A stretch of 64,000 nucleotides of DNA from Sphingomonas aurea (GCF_030678875.1 NZ_JAUUDS010000002.1:186001-250000), one strand, 5' to 3'. Numbered from the stretch's first letter, positions 26,262 to 35,428 are shown. Made by a program: numbers and translations. Notes: generated from the letters alone by a model not told the origin.

Positions 26262-27320
26262 GTGGCGAAGTCTGGCAAGAAGAGCGACGCGGGCAAGGGT
26301 GCCGCTGCGCCCCGCCCGTTCGGCGGCGTCCGGCGGGCGACGTCTTACGACGTGGCGAAGCTGGCGGGGGTGTCCCAGTCCGCGGTGTCCCGCTGCTTCG
26401 CGCCGGGCGGTAGCATCGCGCCGGCCACCCGCGAGAAGGTGATGAAGGCGGCGACCGAGCTGGGCTACAGGCCCAACGCGCTCGCCCAGGCGCTGATTAC
26501 CCGGCGGACCAACCTGGTCGCGGTATTCATCTCACGCCTCACCAACCTCCATTATCCCGAGGTGCTGGCAGAGCTGAGTCGCCAGCTGACCGATCGCGAC
26601 ATTCGGGTGCTGCTCTTCGCGCTGACCGCCGAGAGCGAGATCGATCTGCTGCTGGAACAGGTGTGGCGCCACGACGTCGACGGCATCATCTCGGCCGCCC
26701 GGCTGGACGACGAGCAGATCGCCGGCATCCGGCGGCACGGCATTCCGATCGTCCTCTACAACCGCACGGCCGGCGAGCATCTGACCCCCAGCGTGTGGTG
26801 CGATTCGGCGGCGGGCGAACGCGACCTGGTCGACCGGCTGCTCGCGGCCGGGCATCGCCGTTTCGCCGTGGTCGCCGGGCCGCAGGACAGCGCCGTGGGT
26901 GAGGAGCGTCGCCTGGCCACGCTCGCCCGGCTGGCCGAAGCGGGCATCCACGACGTGCCGGTGACCCGCGGCGACTTCAGCTATGCCAGCGGGCGCGAGG
27001 CCGTGGCGACGCTGGCCGGCGCCGCGACGCCGCCGGACGCGGTGGTCTGCGTCAGCGACGTAATGGCGATCGGGGCGATCGACGGCTGCCGCTTCGATCT
27101 GGGGCTCAAGGTGCCGGAGGATGTCTCCGTGGTCGGCTTCGACGGATCGGAACCGGCCGGGTGGATGAGCTATCAGGTCACCTCGATCCGCCAGCCGGTC
27201 CGCCGGATGACCGCCGCGGCGGTGGAAATGTTGCTGGAACGGATCGAGGACCCGACCCTGCCCGCCGAACGACGCTCGTTCGTCGGCGCCTTCGTCCCCG
27301 GTCAGTCGGCGCGCCTTTGA
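26262..27320 (+). CDS. LacI family transcriptional regulator
   Basis: A protein of 352 residues from the GTG at 26262 (GGGG 6 nt upstream). Residues 28-48 are the helix-turn-helix (SYDVAKLAGVSQSAVSRCF). The LacI hinge region follows at about 70-84 (RPNALAQALITRR). The rest is a periplasmic-binding-like effector domain with VCVSDVMAIGAIDGC and the VSVVGFDGSEPAGW motif near the end. It should bind a palindromic operator as a dimer and release it when it binds a small sugar-like or related effector. Seven matching palindromes lie around it, one just before its own start. It is the evident regulator of the 16.6-35.2 kb regulon. Confidence 0.92.
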   Translation: MAKSGKKSDAGKGAAAPRPFGGVRRATSYDVAKLAGVSQSAVSRCFAPGGSIAPATREKVMKAATELGYRPNALAQALITRRTNLVAVFISRLTNLHYPEVLAELSRQLTDRDIRVLLFALTAESEIDLLLEQVWRHDVDGIISAARLDDEQIAGIRRHGIPIVLYNRTAGEHLTPSVWCDSAAGERDLVDRLLAAGHRRFAVVAGPQDSAVGEERRLATLARLAEAGIHDVPVTRGDFSYASGREAVATLAGAATPPDAVVCVSDVMAIGAIDGCRFDLGLKVPEDVSVVGFDGSEPAGWMSYQVTSIRQPVRRMTAAAVEMLLERIEDPTLPAERRSFVGAFVPGQSARL

Positions 27321-27431
27321 TCCGACTGCGCAACCAGTCCACGCGCAGGCGCATCGCCAATAAGTTCGCCTTGAGTGCCGTTATCCCTCTCCAGGAAAAC
27401 CAAAATTCCCTACTAGTTCGCCTCATGTGAG

Positions 27432-27447
27432 GTGCATTCGGATGCAA
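27432..27447. promoter_or_regulatory. LacI-type operator, site 5
   Basis: GTGCATTCGGATGCAA, one base off the consensus, 82 bp upstream of TonB receptor 2. Confidence 0.75.
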
Positions 27448-27529
27448 TTAATGCTGGACAGTGTGGCGGGCCGCCGATAGCTCTTGGTGTTTGAGGGGCG
27501 AAACAGCCTCGAACGATAAGGGGTCGGGC

Positions 27530-29896
27530 ATGAACAAGCGGGTTTCGGTCGGCGTTTCCACGGCCATTCTGGCAGCGATGCTCGCGGCACCTGCCATGGC
27601 GCAGACGGCGCCGATCGATGCGTCGGCAGGATCGGCCGAACAGTCCCCCGCCGCGGCCGACAAGGTGGCGAGCGCCCCGACCGAGAGCGACACCGGCGGG
27701 CTTGGCGACATCGTCGTCACCGCGCAGCGCCGGACCGAGCGGCTGCAGGACGTGCCCCTGTCGGTCACCGCGGTCAGTGCCGAGGATCTGAACCGCGTCC
27801 GCATCACCGACGCCAGCCGGCTCCAGCTGCTGGCGCCCGGCCTGACCTGGGGCCAGCAGGGGTCGGACTCGTTCCCGGCGATCCGCGGCGTCCGTACCCA
27901 GCTGGTCAGCGCGCAAAGCGATCCCGTCATCGGCTTCTACCTCGATGGCATCTACCAGAGCCGCACCCAGCAGCAGAGCATTCCGCTGTTCGATGTCGCC
28001 CGGGTCGAGGTGCAGCGCGGGCCGCAGGGCACGCTCTATGGCCGCAACACCTTTGGCGGCAACCTGAGCGTCACCACCAACGCGCCGTCTAAGCGGTTCG
28101 AGGCGGGGGCGAACGGCACGCTCGGCAATTACGACCTGCGCCAGTTCGACGGCTTTCTGAACGTGCCGGTCAGCGACGCGGTGCAGTTGCGCGTCGCCGC
28201 CTATCACAGCGAGCATGACGGCTATGTCCGCTCGACCAGCGGTTTCCGCCTGCTCGACGAGGATCAGACCGCGGTACGCGGCGCGATCGCGATCACGCTG
28301 ACGCCGCAGATCCAGATCGATGCGCGCGGCGGATACTGGAAGCGGGACAACACCGGCGGCGGCGCCTATGGCTACCGCGTCGGCGGCACGCTGATCGATC
28401 CGGCGACCGGGCTGCGCTCGATCACCGGCCAGCCCTATGCGGTCAATCCCAGCGCGCGCAACGGCACCAACTTCGTCAACGGCGTCGATATCGGCGTGTC
28501 GGTGACCGACGATCCCTATACCAACTCGTGGGACTACAAGCCGTTCGAGCGGCTGAAGCAGGCCTATGGCAGCGGCTCGATCGCGTTCGACCTGGGCTTT
28601 GCGACGCTGCGCTCGATCACCGGCTACACCGATTTCCAGGCCTATCGCAGCGCCGACCTCGACCAGACCAGCGTCGTCTTCCCGGCCACCGGCACCGCGG
28701 GCGGGTTCGCCGCGTCGGGGCTGCAGGCAGCGCACACCTACACTACCTCGGTCACGCAGGAGGTGCAGCTCGCCTCGGCCGGATCGTCGCCGTTCGAGTG
28801 GATCGTCGGGGGCTATTACTTCCACGACAAGATCACCGAATATTATCAGCAGGTCTACACCACCGGCACGACGCGCGGCACGGAGTCGCGGACCGACATC
28901 AATACCAAGGCCTATGCCGCCTATGGCCAGGCCAGCCTGGCGATCGTGCCCGACACGCTGAAGATCATCGGCGGCGTCCGCTACTCGGACGAGAGCAAGG
29001 GCTATCTCATCACCAACTACACCGCGCCCGCCGGCACGTTCAACTTCAACACCCAGACCGCAGCGCGCGCGACCGGCGAGCCGAGCTTCAACAAGGTGAC
29101 GTGGAAGGGCGGCGTCGAGTTCACGCCGACCCGCCGGATGATGCTCTATGGCACCGTATCGACCGGCTTCTCGTCGGGCGGCATCAACAACAACTCGTCG
29201 AACGCCGCCATCCCGTTCAGCTATGCGCCGCAGACGGTCACCGCTTACGAAGTCGGCAGCAAGAACACGCTGATGGGCGGTCGCATGATCCTGAACCTGT
29301 CGGCCTTCTACAACGACTACAAGGATCTGCAGATCACGATCCTCGATCAGCGGACCAACCTGTCCTATTATGCCAGTGCCGGTGCGGCACGCAGCTACGG
29401 CGCGGAGGTCGAGCTGCGCACCCTGCCGTTCGAGGGGCTGCACGTCGACCTGACCGGCGCGCTGCTGGACGCGCAGTTCACCGCCTATACCCGGCCCAAC
29501 CCCTTCTACACAGCGGCGAACGGCAATGCGCTGACCGTCGATCTGGCGGGCAAGGACGTGCCGATGTCGCCGACGTTCAAGGGCACGGCCAGCGTCTATT
29601 ACGACCTGGAACTGGCCGGTGGCGCCCGGATCACGCCGGCGGCGAACGTGCTGTATTCGACGTCCTATTATTCGACCGACTATAACACCCGGATCGACAA
29701 GCAGGACGCCTATGCGCTGCTCGACGCGAACCTGCGCTGGACCTCGGCCTCGTCCAATCTCTATGTCGAGGCGTTCGGCACCAACCTGACCAAGAAGGCG
29801 GTGCTCTACAGCTCGACGGTCGGCAACAACCAGCGCATCCAGCAATCCTATGGCCCGCCGCGCGTCTATGGCCTGCGGGTCGGCGTGCGGTACTGA
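27530..29896 (+). CDS. TonB-dependent receptor 2 of the LacI regulon
   Basis: A protein of 788 residues from the ATG at 27530 (AAGGGG 7 nt upstream). The signal peptide ends at about PAMAQ (residue 24). The plug has DIVVTAQRRTERLQDVPLSV, the conserved IRGVRTQLVSAQSDPVIGFY and RGPQGTLYGRNTFGGNLSV. The barrel ends GLRVGVRY. It is a close paralogue of receptor 1, with strong identity in the plug and diverged outer loops, which suggests related but different ligands or affinities. The MFS gene starts 5 bp after its stop, so both are one operon under operator site 5. Confidence 0.94.
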   Translation: MNKRVSVGVSTAILAAMLAAPAMAQTAPIDASAGSAEQSPAAADKVASAPTESDTGGLGDIVVTAQRRTERLQDVPLSVTAVSAEDLNRVRITDASRLQLLAPGLTWGQQGSDSFPAIRGVRTQLVSAQSDPVIGFYLDGIYQSRTQQQSIPLFDVARVEVQRGPQGTLYGRNTFGGNLSVTTNAPSKRFEAGANGTLGNYDLRQFDGFLNVPVSDAVQLRVAAYHSEHDGYVRSTSGFRLLDEDQTAVRGAIAITLTPQIQIDARGGYWKRDNTGGGAYGYRVGGTLIDPATGLRSITGQPYAVNPSARNGTNFVNGVDIGVSVTDDPYTNSWDYKPFERLKQAYGSGSIAFDLGFATLRSITGYTDFQAYRSADLDQTSVVFPATGTAGGFAASGLQAAHTYTTSVTQEVQLASAGSSPFEWIVGGYYFHDKITEYYQQVYTTGTTRGTESRTDINTKAYAAYGQASLAIVPDTLKIIGGVRYSDESKGYLITNYTAPAGTFNFNTQTAARATGEPSFNKVTWKGGVEFTPTRRMMLYGTVSTGFSSGGINNNSSNAAIPFSYAPQTVTAYEVGSKNTLMGGRMILNLSAFYNDYKDLQITILDQRTNLSYYASAGAARSYGAEVELRTLPFEGLHVDLTGALLDAQFTAYTRPNPFYTAANGNALTVDLAGKDVPMSPTFKGTASVYYDLELAGGARITPAANVLYSTSYYSTDYNTRIDKQDAYALLDANLRWTSASSNLYVEAFGTNLTKKAVLYSSTVGNNQRIQQSYGPPRVYGLRVGVRY

Positions 29897-29901
29897 GGTC
29901 G

Positions 29902-31182
29902 ATGTCGTCCGCCATCCCCCCGGTGGCGGACGCCGCCCGCGACACGCTGGCCGAACCGTCGGCGCTGCACGAGGACGCGACCGGGCGCCCGCCCTTCGCC
30001 CGTGCGGTGGTCGCCTTCGCCTTTCTGATGGTGGCGGAATTCTTCTACAGCTGGGCGTGGAACAGCGTCGACGTGCTGCGCCCCTTCATGCGCGACACGC
30101 TGGGGCTGACGCTGACCCAGGCCGGCTCCGGCTATTCCGCGCAAGGCGCCGGCGCGCTGGTCGGCGCGGTGGTGATCGGGCAGCTGGCCGACCGGTTCGG
30201 CCGGCGCGCGATGCTGGCGCTGGTCATGGTCGGCTATGGCGCGACGCTGATCGCGGGCAGCTTCGTCAACGGCTATCCGGCCTATCTGGCGCAGCGGGTC
30301 GTGCTGGGCCTATTCATGGGCGGCATCTTCCCGATCGTCGTCGGCATCTATGTCGGGCTGTTCTCCGCGACGGTGCGCGGGCGGCTGGCCAGCCTCATCA
30401 ACGCGATCTTCTCCAGCGCGATCACCATGCTGGGGCTGGCGAGCGGCTGGGCGAACGGCGACTGGCGTGTGCTGCTACTGGCCGGCGGACTGCCGCCGAT
30501 CCTGCTCGCGGGGCTCGCCTTCGTCCTGATCCCGAAATCGGCGGATGTACGGGCGCGGGTGACCGAGAAGACCGCGCGGCTGCCGGTGCTGGAGCTGTTC
30601 GCGAGCGGCGTGCGCGCCCGCACGCTGCTGCTGGCGGCGCTGACCGGGCTGAATTTCTTCGGTTACCAGGCGTATAGCGGCTGGCTGTCGACCTATCTGC
30701 GCGACGTGCGCGGGCTCGATCCGACCGCGATGGGGCATCTGGTCGCGTGGCAGTTCGGCGCCAACATCGTCGGCGGTTTCGTCTGGGGCTGGGCGGGCGA
30801 CCGGTTCGGGCGGCGCTTCAACGCACTCGGCTTTTTGGCGGCGGCGGCGGCGATCCTGCTCTACCTGCATGTCGAAACCGACGCGGTGCTGCTCGGCACG
30901 ATCGGCGTCGCCTATGGCTTCATGCTGTCGGCCAGCGTCATCTGGGGCCCGTGGCTGACCGAGCTTTATCCCGCCCATCTGAAATCGACCGCGGCGTCGA
31001 TCTTCAACTGGGGGCGGCTGGTGTCGTTCTTCGCACCGCTCATCACCGGCGCGTTGGCGACGCGGTTCGGGCTGGGCGTGACGATGGGCACGGCGGCTGC
31101 CGCCTTCACCGCCGCCGCGCTGATCTGGCTATGGCTGCCCGAGACGCATACCGACCCGCTGCTGCCGGGCCGCCGCGTCTAG
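29902..31182 (+). CDS. MFS transporter 2, paralogue of transporter 1
   Basis: A 426-residue, about 12-helix transporter that aligns with transporter 1 along its length (FYSWAWNSVDVLRPF against LYGWAWNSVDVLRPF; FFGYQAYSGWLSTYL against FFGYQAYSGWLTTYL). MFS motifs GQLADRFGRRAML and WAGDRFGRRFNALG are intact. GAGGT precedes the ATG by 3 nt, and the gap to receptor 2 is 5 bp. Its TAG stop shares the palindrome CTAG with the stop of the convergent aldolase gene. It is the probable inner-membrane partner of receptor 2. Confidence 0.9.
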   Translation: MSSAIPPVADAARDTLAEPSALHEDATGRPPFARAVVAFAFLMVAEFFYSWAWNSVDVLRPFMRDTLGLTLTQAGSGYSAQGAGALVGAVVIGQLADRFGRRAMLALVMVGYGATLIAGSFVNGYPAYLAQRVVLGLFMGGIFPIVVGIYVGLFSATVRGRLASLINAIFSSAITMLGLASGWANGDWRVLLLAGGLPPILLAGLAFVLIPKSADVRARVTEKTARLPVLELFASGVRARTLLLAALTGLNFFGYQAYSGWLSTYLRDVRGLDPTAMGHLVAWQFGANIVGGFVWGWAGDRFGRRFNALGFLAAAAAILLYLHVETDAVLLGTIGVAYGFMLSASVIWGPWLTELYPAHLKSTAASIFNWGRLVSFFAPLITGALATRFGLGVTMGTAAAAFTAAALIWLWLPETHTDPLLPGRRV

Positions 31183-31934
31183 CCTTTCGCCGCCGCGACC
31201 AGCGCCGCTGCGCCGCTCAGCATGAAGCCGTGGTCCGAGCCGAGCAGGAACAGCGTCGCCCCCTTCTCGCGCCAGTGCGGGATGTCGGCGGCACGCGCCA
31301 GGAACATACCGACCGGTACGCCGTGGCGCTGCCCCGCCGCGCACACCGCCTCGACCGCAGCGACGACGCGCGGGTCATCCTGCGTATCGGCACCATAGGC
31401 GACGGTCAGGTCGACGCGGCCCACGAACAGCGCGTCGAGGCCGGGCACCGAAGCGATCGCGTCGATCGCGTCGATCGCCTCCGGATCCTCGATCTGCGCC
31501 ACGACCACCGTTCGCTCTGCCGAGCCGGCGAGGTGCGCCGCCATCGTCCGCGTCGTGTACCCGGCCGCGCGCGACGATCCGGCATAGCCTCGCCCGCCAT
31601 GGCCATAACGGCTCATCGCGACCAGTGCCGCCGCCTCTTCGCCTGAGCGGATATGCGGCGCGACGATCCCGGTCGCGCCGCAGTCCAGCGCGTTCAGCAC
31701 ATTGTCGGCGGTCACCGCCGGGATGCGGACCAGCACGTCCGTACCCCCCGCCCGCGCCGCCAGGATGCAGCCGTCGATCGCCAGCCGGTCGAACGGCGCA
31801 TGCTCGGCATCGAGGCACAGGCAGTCGAGTTCGGTCAGTGCCAGCACCTCGACCACGATCGGCGACGGCGTCTTCACGAAGGTGCCGACGATCGTCTCGC
31901 CGGCGGCGAGCCGCTGCTTCAACCCGCCGCTCAC
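31179..31934 (-). CDS. HpcH/HpaI-type aldolase
   Basis: A protein of 251 residues of the class II pyruvate-dependent aldolase family. The active-site pattern is complete: catalytic His in LDAEHAPFD, substrate-binding Arg in VLVRIPAV, and the metal ligands Glu in VAQIEDPEA and Asp in FVGRVDLTVAYG. Such enzymes split 4-hydroxy-2-oxo acids into pyruvate and an aldehyde. The GTG at 31934 overlaps the upstream TGA (GTGA), favouring coupling; a GTG at 31946 would add four residues. It is the last gene of the dehydrogenase 2 operon and probably performs the final carbon-carbon cleavage. Confidence 0.88.
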   Translation of the reverse strand: MSGGLKQRLAAGETIVGTFVKTPSPIVVEVLALTELDCLCLDAEHAPFDRLAIDGCILAARAGGTDVLVRIPAVTADNVLNALDCGATGIVAPHIRSGEEAAALVAMSRYGHGGRGYAGSSRAAGYTTRTMAAHLAGSAERTVVVAQIEDPEAIDAIDAIASVPGLDALFVGRVDLTVAYGADTQDDPRVVAAVEAVCAAGQRHGVPVGMFLARAADIPHWREKGATLFLLGSDHGFMLSGAAALVAAAKG

Positions 31935-33079
31935 GCCGCCCGCCACAGCCGCTCGCTGGCGCGCGCCGCGCCCTCGGCCAGCGTCGCGAGCTTGGCATAG
32001 ACGATCTCGGGATCGACCGCGCCGAAGCCGGCGAAGGTGGAGAAGCCGCAGTCGGTGCCGGCGATCACCCGCTCGCGGCCGACAATGGCGGCGAACTGCT
32101 CGATCCGCTGCGCCACGACCTCGGGATGCTCGACGAAGTTGGTGGTGGAATCGATGACGCCGGGGATCAGCACGCGATCGTCCGGGATCAGCGCGGCGAG
32201 ATCGCGGAACGCCTGCCAGTCATGCTGATGGCGTGGATTGGAGGTTTCGAACAGCAGACCCTGCGGCTTGGCGGTCATCAGCACCGGCAGGATGGTGCGC
32301 ATCTCGATGTCGCAGTGGTGCGGCCCTTCGTAATTGCCCCAGCAGACGTGCATGCGGACGCGCTCGGCCGGTACGTTGCGCAGCGCGTGGTTCAGCACCT
32401 CGACATGGCGCGCGATCAGGACCAGATAATCGTCGTCGCTGCGATCCTTGTACATCATGTGCCGGCCCAGCCCCAGGTCGGGGCTGTCGAGTTGCAGGAC
32501 ATGGCCCGCGGCGACGATCGCCTCGTACTCGGGGCGCATTGCCTCGGCCAGCGCCTCCAGATACGCGTCCTGCGAACCGTAGTGGCGATCGGGCTGGAAC
32601 AGCGCGATCACGCCGGGCGAGGCGGCGTTCATGAAGCTGCCCGCCGGGCGATGCGCCGCGATCGCGGCATCGAAGCGGGTCAGGTCCTCGTCCAGCGGCG
32701 CCAGCGTCTTGGGCGCGATCGGACCGACGCAGCAGGGCCGGCGATAGGTCGGCGTCCCGCCACTGCTCGCCTGCCGCTTCAGGAAGGAGGGAAACGCCTC
32801 CAGGTCGGCGGGCGGGGTGCGTTCGCTGTCGCCGTCGAAGCCGGTGATGCGGTCCTTGATGTAGGTGGCGTAGGAGATCTTGGCCATCTCGCCGTCGGAC
32901 ACCAGGTCGATGCCGCAGGCGACCTGCCGCGCGACGCAGGCGTCGACCGCCTCGGTCAGCACCGCGTCGAACCGCGCGGCATCGACCGGCTCGCCGCGTT
33001 CGTGCGCGAAAATCAGCTCGGTCACCTCGGCGCTGCGCGGGAGCGAGCCGACATGGGTGGTCTGGATGTGATCGGTCAT
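31931..33079 (-). CDS. MetE C-terminal-like zinc methyl/alkyltransferase
   Basis: A protein of 382 residues that corresponds only to the C-terminal catalytic half of cobalamin-independent methionine synthase. It begins with THVGSLPR, the usual start of that half. Likely zinc ligands are His244 and Cys246 (MHVCWGNYEGPH), Glu279 (LLFETSN) and Cys344 (AGTDCGFST). The folate-binding N-terminal half is missing. Stand-alone homologues include epoxyalkane:coenzyme M transferase and other poorly defined methyl- or alkyl-thiol transferases. In this operon it is more likely to process a methylated or thioether intermediate than to make methionine. The link to the neighbours is by position: 22 bp after the SDR gene, with a 4-bp overlap into the aldolase gene. 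Confidence 0.8.
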   Translation of the reverse strand: MTDHIQTTHVGSLPRSAEVTELIFAHERGEPVDAARFDAVLTEAVDACVARQVACGIDLVSDGEMAKISYATYIKDRITGFDGDSERTPPADLEAFPSFLKRQASSGGTPTYRRPCCVGPIAPKTLAPLDEDLTRFDAAIAAHRPAGSFMNAASPGVIALFQPDRHYGSQDAYLEALAEAMRPEYEAIVAAGHVLQLDSPDLGLGRHMMYKDRSDDDYLVLIARHVEVLNHALRNVPAERVRMHVCWGNYEGPHHCDIEMRTILPVLMTAKPQGLLFETSNPRHQHDWQAFRDLAALIPDDRVLIPGVIDSTTNFVEHPEVVAQRIEQFAAIVGRERVIAGTDCGFSTFAGFGAVDPEIVYAKLATLAEGAARASERLWRAA

Positions 33080-33101
33080 GGCGCGTCTCTCTGCAAAGGG
33101 G

Positions 33102-33866
33102 TCAATCGGCGGTCCAGCCGCCATCGACGATCAGGCTGGTGCCCGTCACCATCGCCGCGGCGTCGGAGGCGAGATAGACGGCGGCGCCCATCAGGTCCTC
33201 GACCTGCCCCAGCCGGCCCAGCTTGATCTTGGCAAGCACGCTCGCCTTGAACGCGGCATCCTCGAAAAAGGGGCGGGTCATCGGTGTCTCGATGAAGGTC
33301 GGCGCGATGGTGTTGGAGCGGATACCGTGCGGCGCCAGATCAAGCGCGAACGCCTTGCTCATCCCCTCCAGCGCCCATTTCGACGCGCAGTAGAGCGAGC
33401 GGTTCGGCCCGCCGACATGCCCCATCTGGCTACCGATGTGGATCAGCGAGCCGCCGATGCCCGCCGCCAGCATCGCCCGCACGCACGCCTGCGACACGAA
33501 GAAGGCGGCGCGGACGTTCAGGTCGAGCACCGCGTCGTAATCTGCGGCGGTCACGTCCTGCATCGGTTTGGGCCGATTGGTGCCGGCATTGTTGACCAAT
33601 ATGTCGAACGGCGCGGAGCCGGCGAAGAAAGCGGCGACCGCATCCGGGTCGCCGACGTCGAGTACCGCCGCCGCCGCACGGCCACCATCCGCGCGGATCG
33701 TCGCCGCGCCTGCCTCGATCTCGCCCTCCGAGCGCGCGGCGAGCACGACCTCGGCCCCCGCCTCCGCCAGCGCGGCGGCCAGGGCGAGGCCGATGCCGCG
33801 CCCTGCCCCGGTCACCAGCGCGCGCCGGCCGTCGAGGCGGAAAGAGGGTGTGCGCGGGAGGGTCAA
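33102..33866 (-). CDS. Short-chain dehydrogenase/reductase
   Basis: A classical SDR of 254 residues. It has the cofactor motif [12 protein letters not shown], the NNAG motif ([12 protein letters not shown]), the catalytic Ser in [13 protein letters not shown], and [14 protein letters not shown] supplying the Tyr-x3-Lys pair. It should oxidise a secondary alcohol or reduce a ketone with NAD(P). The TTG start at 33866 overlaps the dehydrogenase 2 stop (TTGA). No better start is seen in frame. Co-translation with the dehydrogenase suggests consecutive oxidation steps on the same molecule. Confidence 0.88.
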   Translation of the reverse strand: MTLPRTPSFRLDGRRALVTGAGRGIGLALAAALAEAGAEVVLAARSEGEIEAGAATIRADGGRAAAAVLDVGDPDAVAAFFAGSAPFDILVNNAGTNRPKPMQDVTAADYDAVLDLNVRAAFFVSQACVRAMLAAGIGGSLIHIGSQMGHVGGPNRSLYCASKWALEGMSKAFALDLAPHGIRSNTIAPTFIETPMTRPFFEDAAFKASVLAKIKLGRLGQVEDLMGAAVYLASDAAAMVTGTSLIVDGGWTAD

Positions 33867-35188
33867 GCCGGTTCGACCACCGGCTCGGCGCGGCCGGCAT
33901 AGGGCACGTTGCGCCCGCCATAGCGGCGCACGCGGACATTGGCCTGCTCGCCATGGCCGGCAAACCCCTCGAGCGCGCACAGCCGGCTGCAATATTCGCC
34001 GATCATCGCCGAGGCCGCATCGCTGGTCACCCGCTGATAGGTACAGGTCTTCAGGAACTTGCCGACCCACAGCCCGCCGGTATAGCGCGCCGCCTTCTTG
34101 GTCGGCAGCGTGTGGTTGGTCCCGATCACCTTGTCGCCGTAAGCGACGTTGGTGCGCGGTCCCAGGAACAGCGCGCCATAGTTGGTCATGTTGGCGAGGA
34201 AATAATCGGGATCGCGGGTCATGACCTGAACATGCTCCGACGCGATCTCGTCGGCGATCTGCAGCATCTCCTCGTCGGAATCGGCGACGATCACCTCGCC
34301 GTACGTCTCCCACGCCTTGCGGGCATGGTCGGCGGTCGGCAGGATGGTCAGCAGCCGGTCGATCTCCGCCATCGTGTCGCGCGCCAGCTTCTCCGAGGTG
34401 GTCAGCAGGATCGCCGGGCTGTCCGGGCCATGTTCCGCCTGGCCGAGCAGGTCGGTGGCGCAGAGTTCGCCGTCCGCGCCGATCTCGTCGGCGATCACCA
34501 GCGTCTCGGTCGGGCCGGCGAACAGGTCGATGCCGACGCGCCCGAACAGCTGGCGCTTGGCCTCCGCGACGAACGCGTTGCCCGGGCCGACCAAGATGTC
34601 GACGGGCGCGATCGACTGGGTGCCCAGCCCAATCGCCGCCACCGCCTGAATGCCACCCAGGCAATAGATCTCGTCGGCGCCCGCCATCGCCTGCGCCGCG
34701 ACGATCGCCGGGGCGGGTGCGCCGTTGAACGGCGGCGCACACGTCGCGACCCGCTTCACCCCAGCCACCTTGGCGGTGATGACGCTCATGTGCGCGCTGG
34801 CGAGCAGCGGATACTTGCCGCCCGGAACGTAGCAGCCGGCGGCATTCAGCGGAATGTTCCGGTGGCCGAGCACGACGCCCGGCAAGGTCTCCACCTCGAC
34901 ATCGGTCATGCTGGCGCGCTGGATCTGCGCGAAGTTGCGCACCTGGGTCTGCGCGAACTCGATGTCGCGCAGGTCCTGCGGGTTCAGCTGGTCGATGCAG
35001 GCCTGGATCTCGGCATCGGTCAGGCGATAGCTGTCACGGTCCCAGCGATCGAAGCGGATCGAAAGCTCGCGCACCGCATCGTCGCCGCGCGCCTCGATAT
35101 CGGCAAGAATGCCTTCCACCGTGTCGCGCACCGTGCGGTTATGCTCGACCCGCGCGTCCTGGGCCAAGCCCCGTTTCAGATGGCGCAC
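33863..35188 (-). CDS. Histidinol dehydrogenase-family enzyme 2 (possible sulfopropanediol dehydrogenase-like)
   Basis: A protein of 441 residues with the HisD fold and all expected catalytic positions: zinc ligands Gln250, His253 (LLGQAEHG), Asp352 ([12 protein letters not shown]) and His412 (EGFAGH), and the catalytic pair Glu318-His319. The region [20 protein letters not shown] and the C-terminal [15 protein letters not shown] recall HpsN, the HisD-family enzyme that oxidises (R)-2,3-dihydroxypropane-1-sulfonate. That likeness is from memory and should be treated as a hint. It is the first gene of a four-gene operon with SDR, MetE-like protein and aldolase, 13 bp downstream of a perfect LacI-type operator. 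Confidence 0.85.
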   Translation of the reverse strand: MRHLKRGLAQDARVEHNRTVRDTVEGILADIEARGDDAVRELSIRFDRWDRDSYRLTDAEIQACIDQLNPQDLRDIEFAQTQVRNFAQIQRASMTDVEVETLPGVVLGHRNIPLNAAGCYVPGGKYPLLASAHMSVITAKVAGVKRVATCAPPFNGAPAPAIVAAQAMAGADEIYCLGGIQAVAAIGLGTQSIAPVDILVGPGNAFVAEAKRQLFGRVGIDLFAGPTETLVIADEIGADGELCATDLLGQAEHGPDSPAILLTTSEKLARDTMAEIDRLLTILPTADHARKAWETYGEVIVADSDEEMLQIADEIASEHVQVMTRDPDYFLANMTNYGALFLGPRTNVAYGDKVIGTNHTLPTKKAARYTGGLWVGKFLKTCTYQRVTSDAASAMIGEYCSRLCALEGFAGHGEQANVRVRRYGGRNVPYAGRAEPVVEPA

Positions 35189-35201
35189 CCTCGTCCTCCT
35201 T

Positions 35202-35217
35202 TTGCATCCGAATGCAA
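35202..35217. promoter_or_regulatory. LacI-type operator, site 6 (perfect match)
   Basis: TTGCATCCGAATGCAA fits the consensus at every base. It ends 13 bp before the start of dehydrogenase 2 and would control the whole four-gene minus-strand operon. Confidence 0.82.
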
Positions 35218-35428
35218 CATAGCCCGCGATTTCGCGCTTGGCAACGCGACGAGAAGCCGGCCGGTCGCAGCGGGCTTCGGTGCCGCGAAGCTATTTCGTG
35301 CCGCCACGGACAGCATCGTGATGGCGACCAATCCTGCGCGGCGGCAGCATCAGCTATTGCGCTTCCACAGATTAGGATAATCAGGCACTGTAGAAGATAA
35401 GAGCGACGACCAGAGAGGGAGATCTATC

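Noticed and set aside
27413-29845. An 810-codon frame antisense to receptor 2
   Set aside because: Composition is that of a reverse-frame shadow and it has no recognisable protein motif.
31931-33079. Methionine synthase MetE
   Set aside because: Only the C-terminal half is present (382 residues versus about 750), and the operon is catabolic.
24878-35188. Histidine biosynthesis operon
   Set aside because: Two HisD-like genes but no hisA, hisB, hisC, hisF, hisG or hisH. They lie in an inducible transport/catabolic regulon instead.
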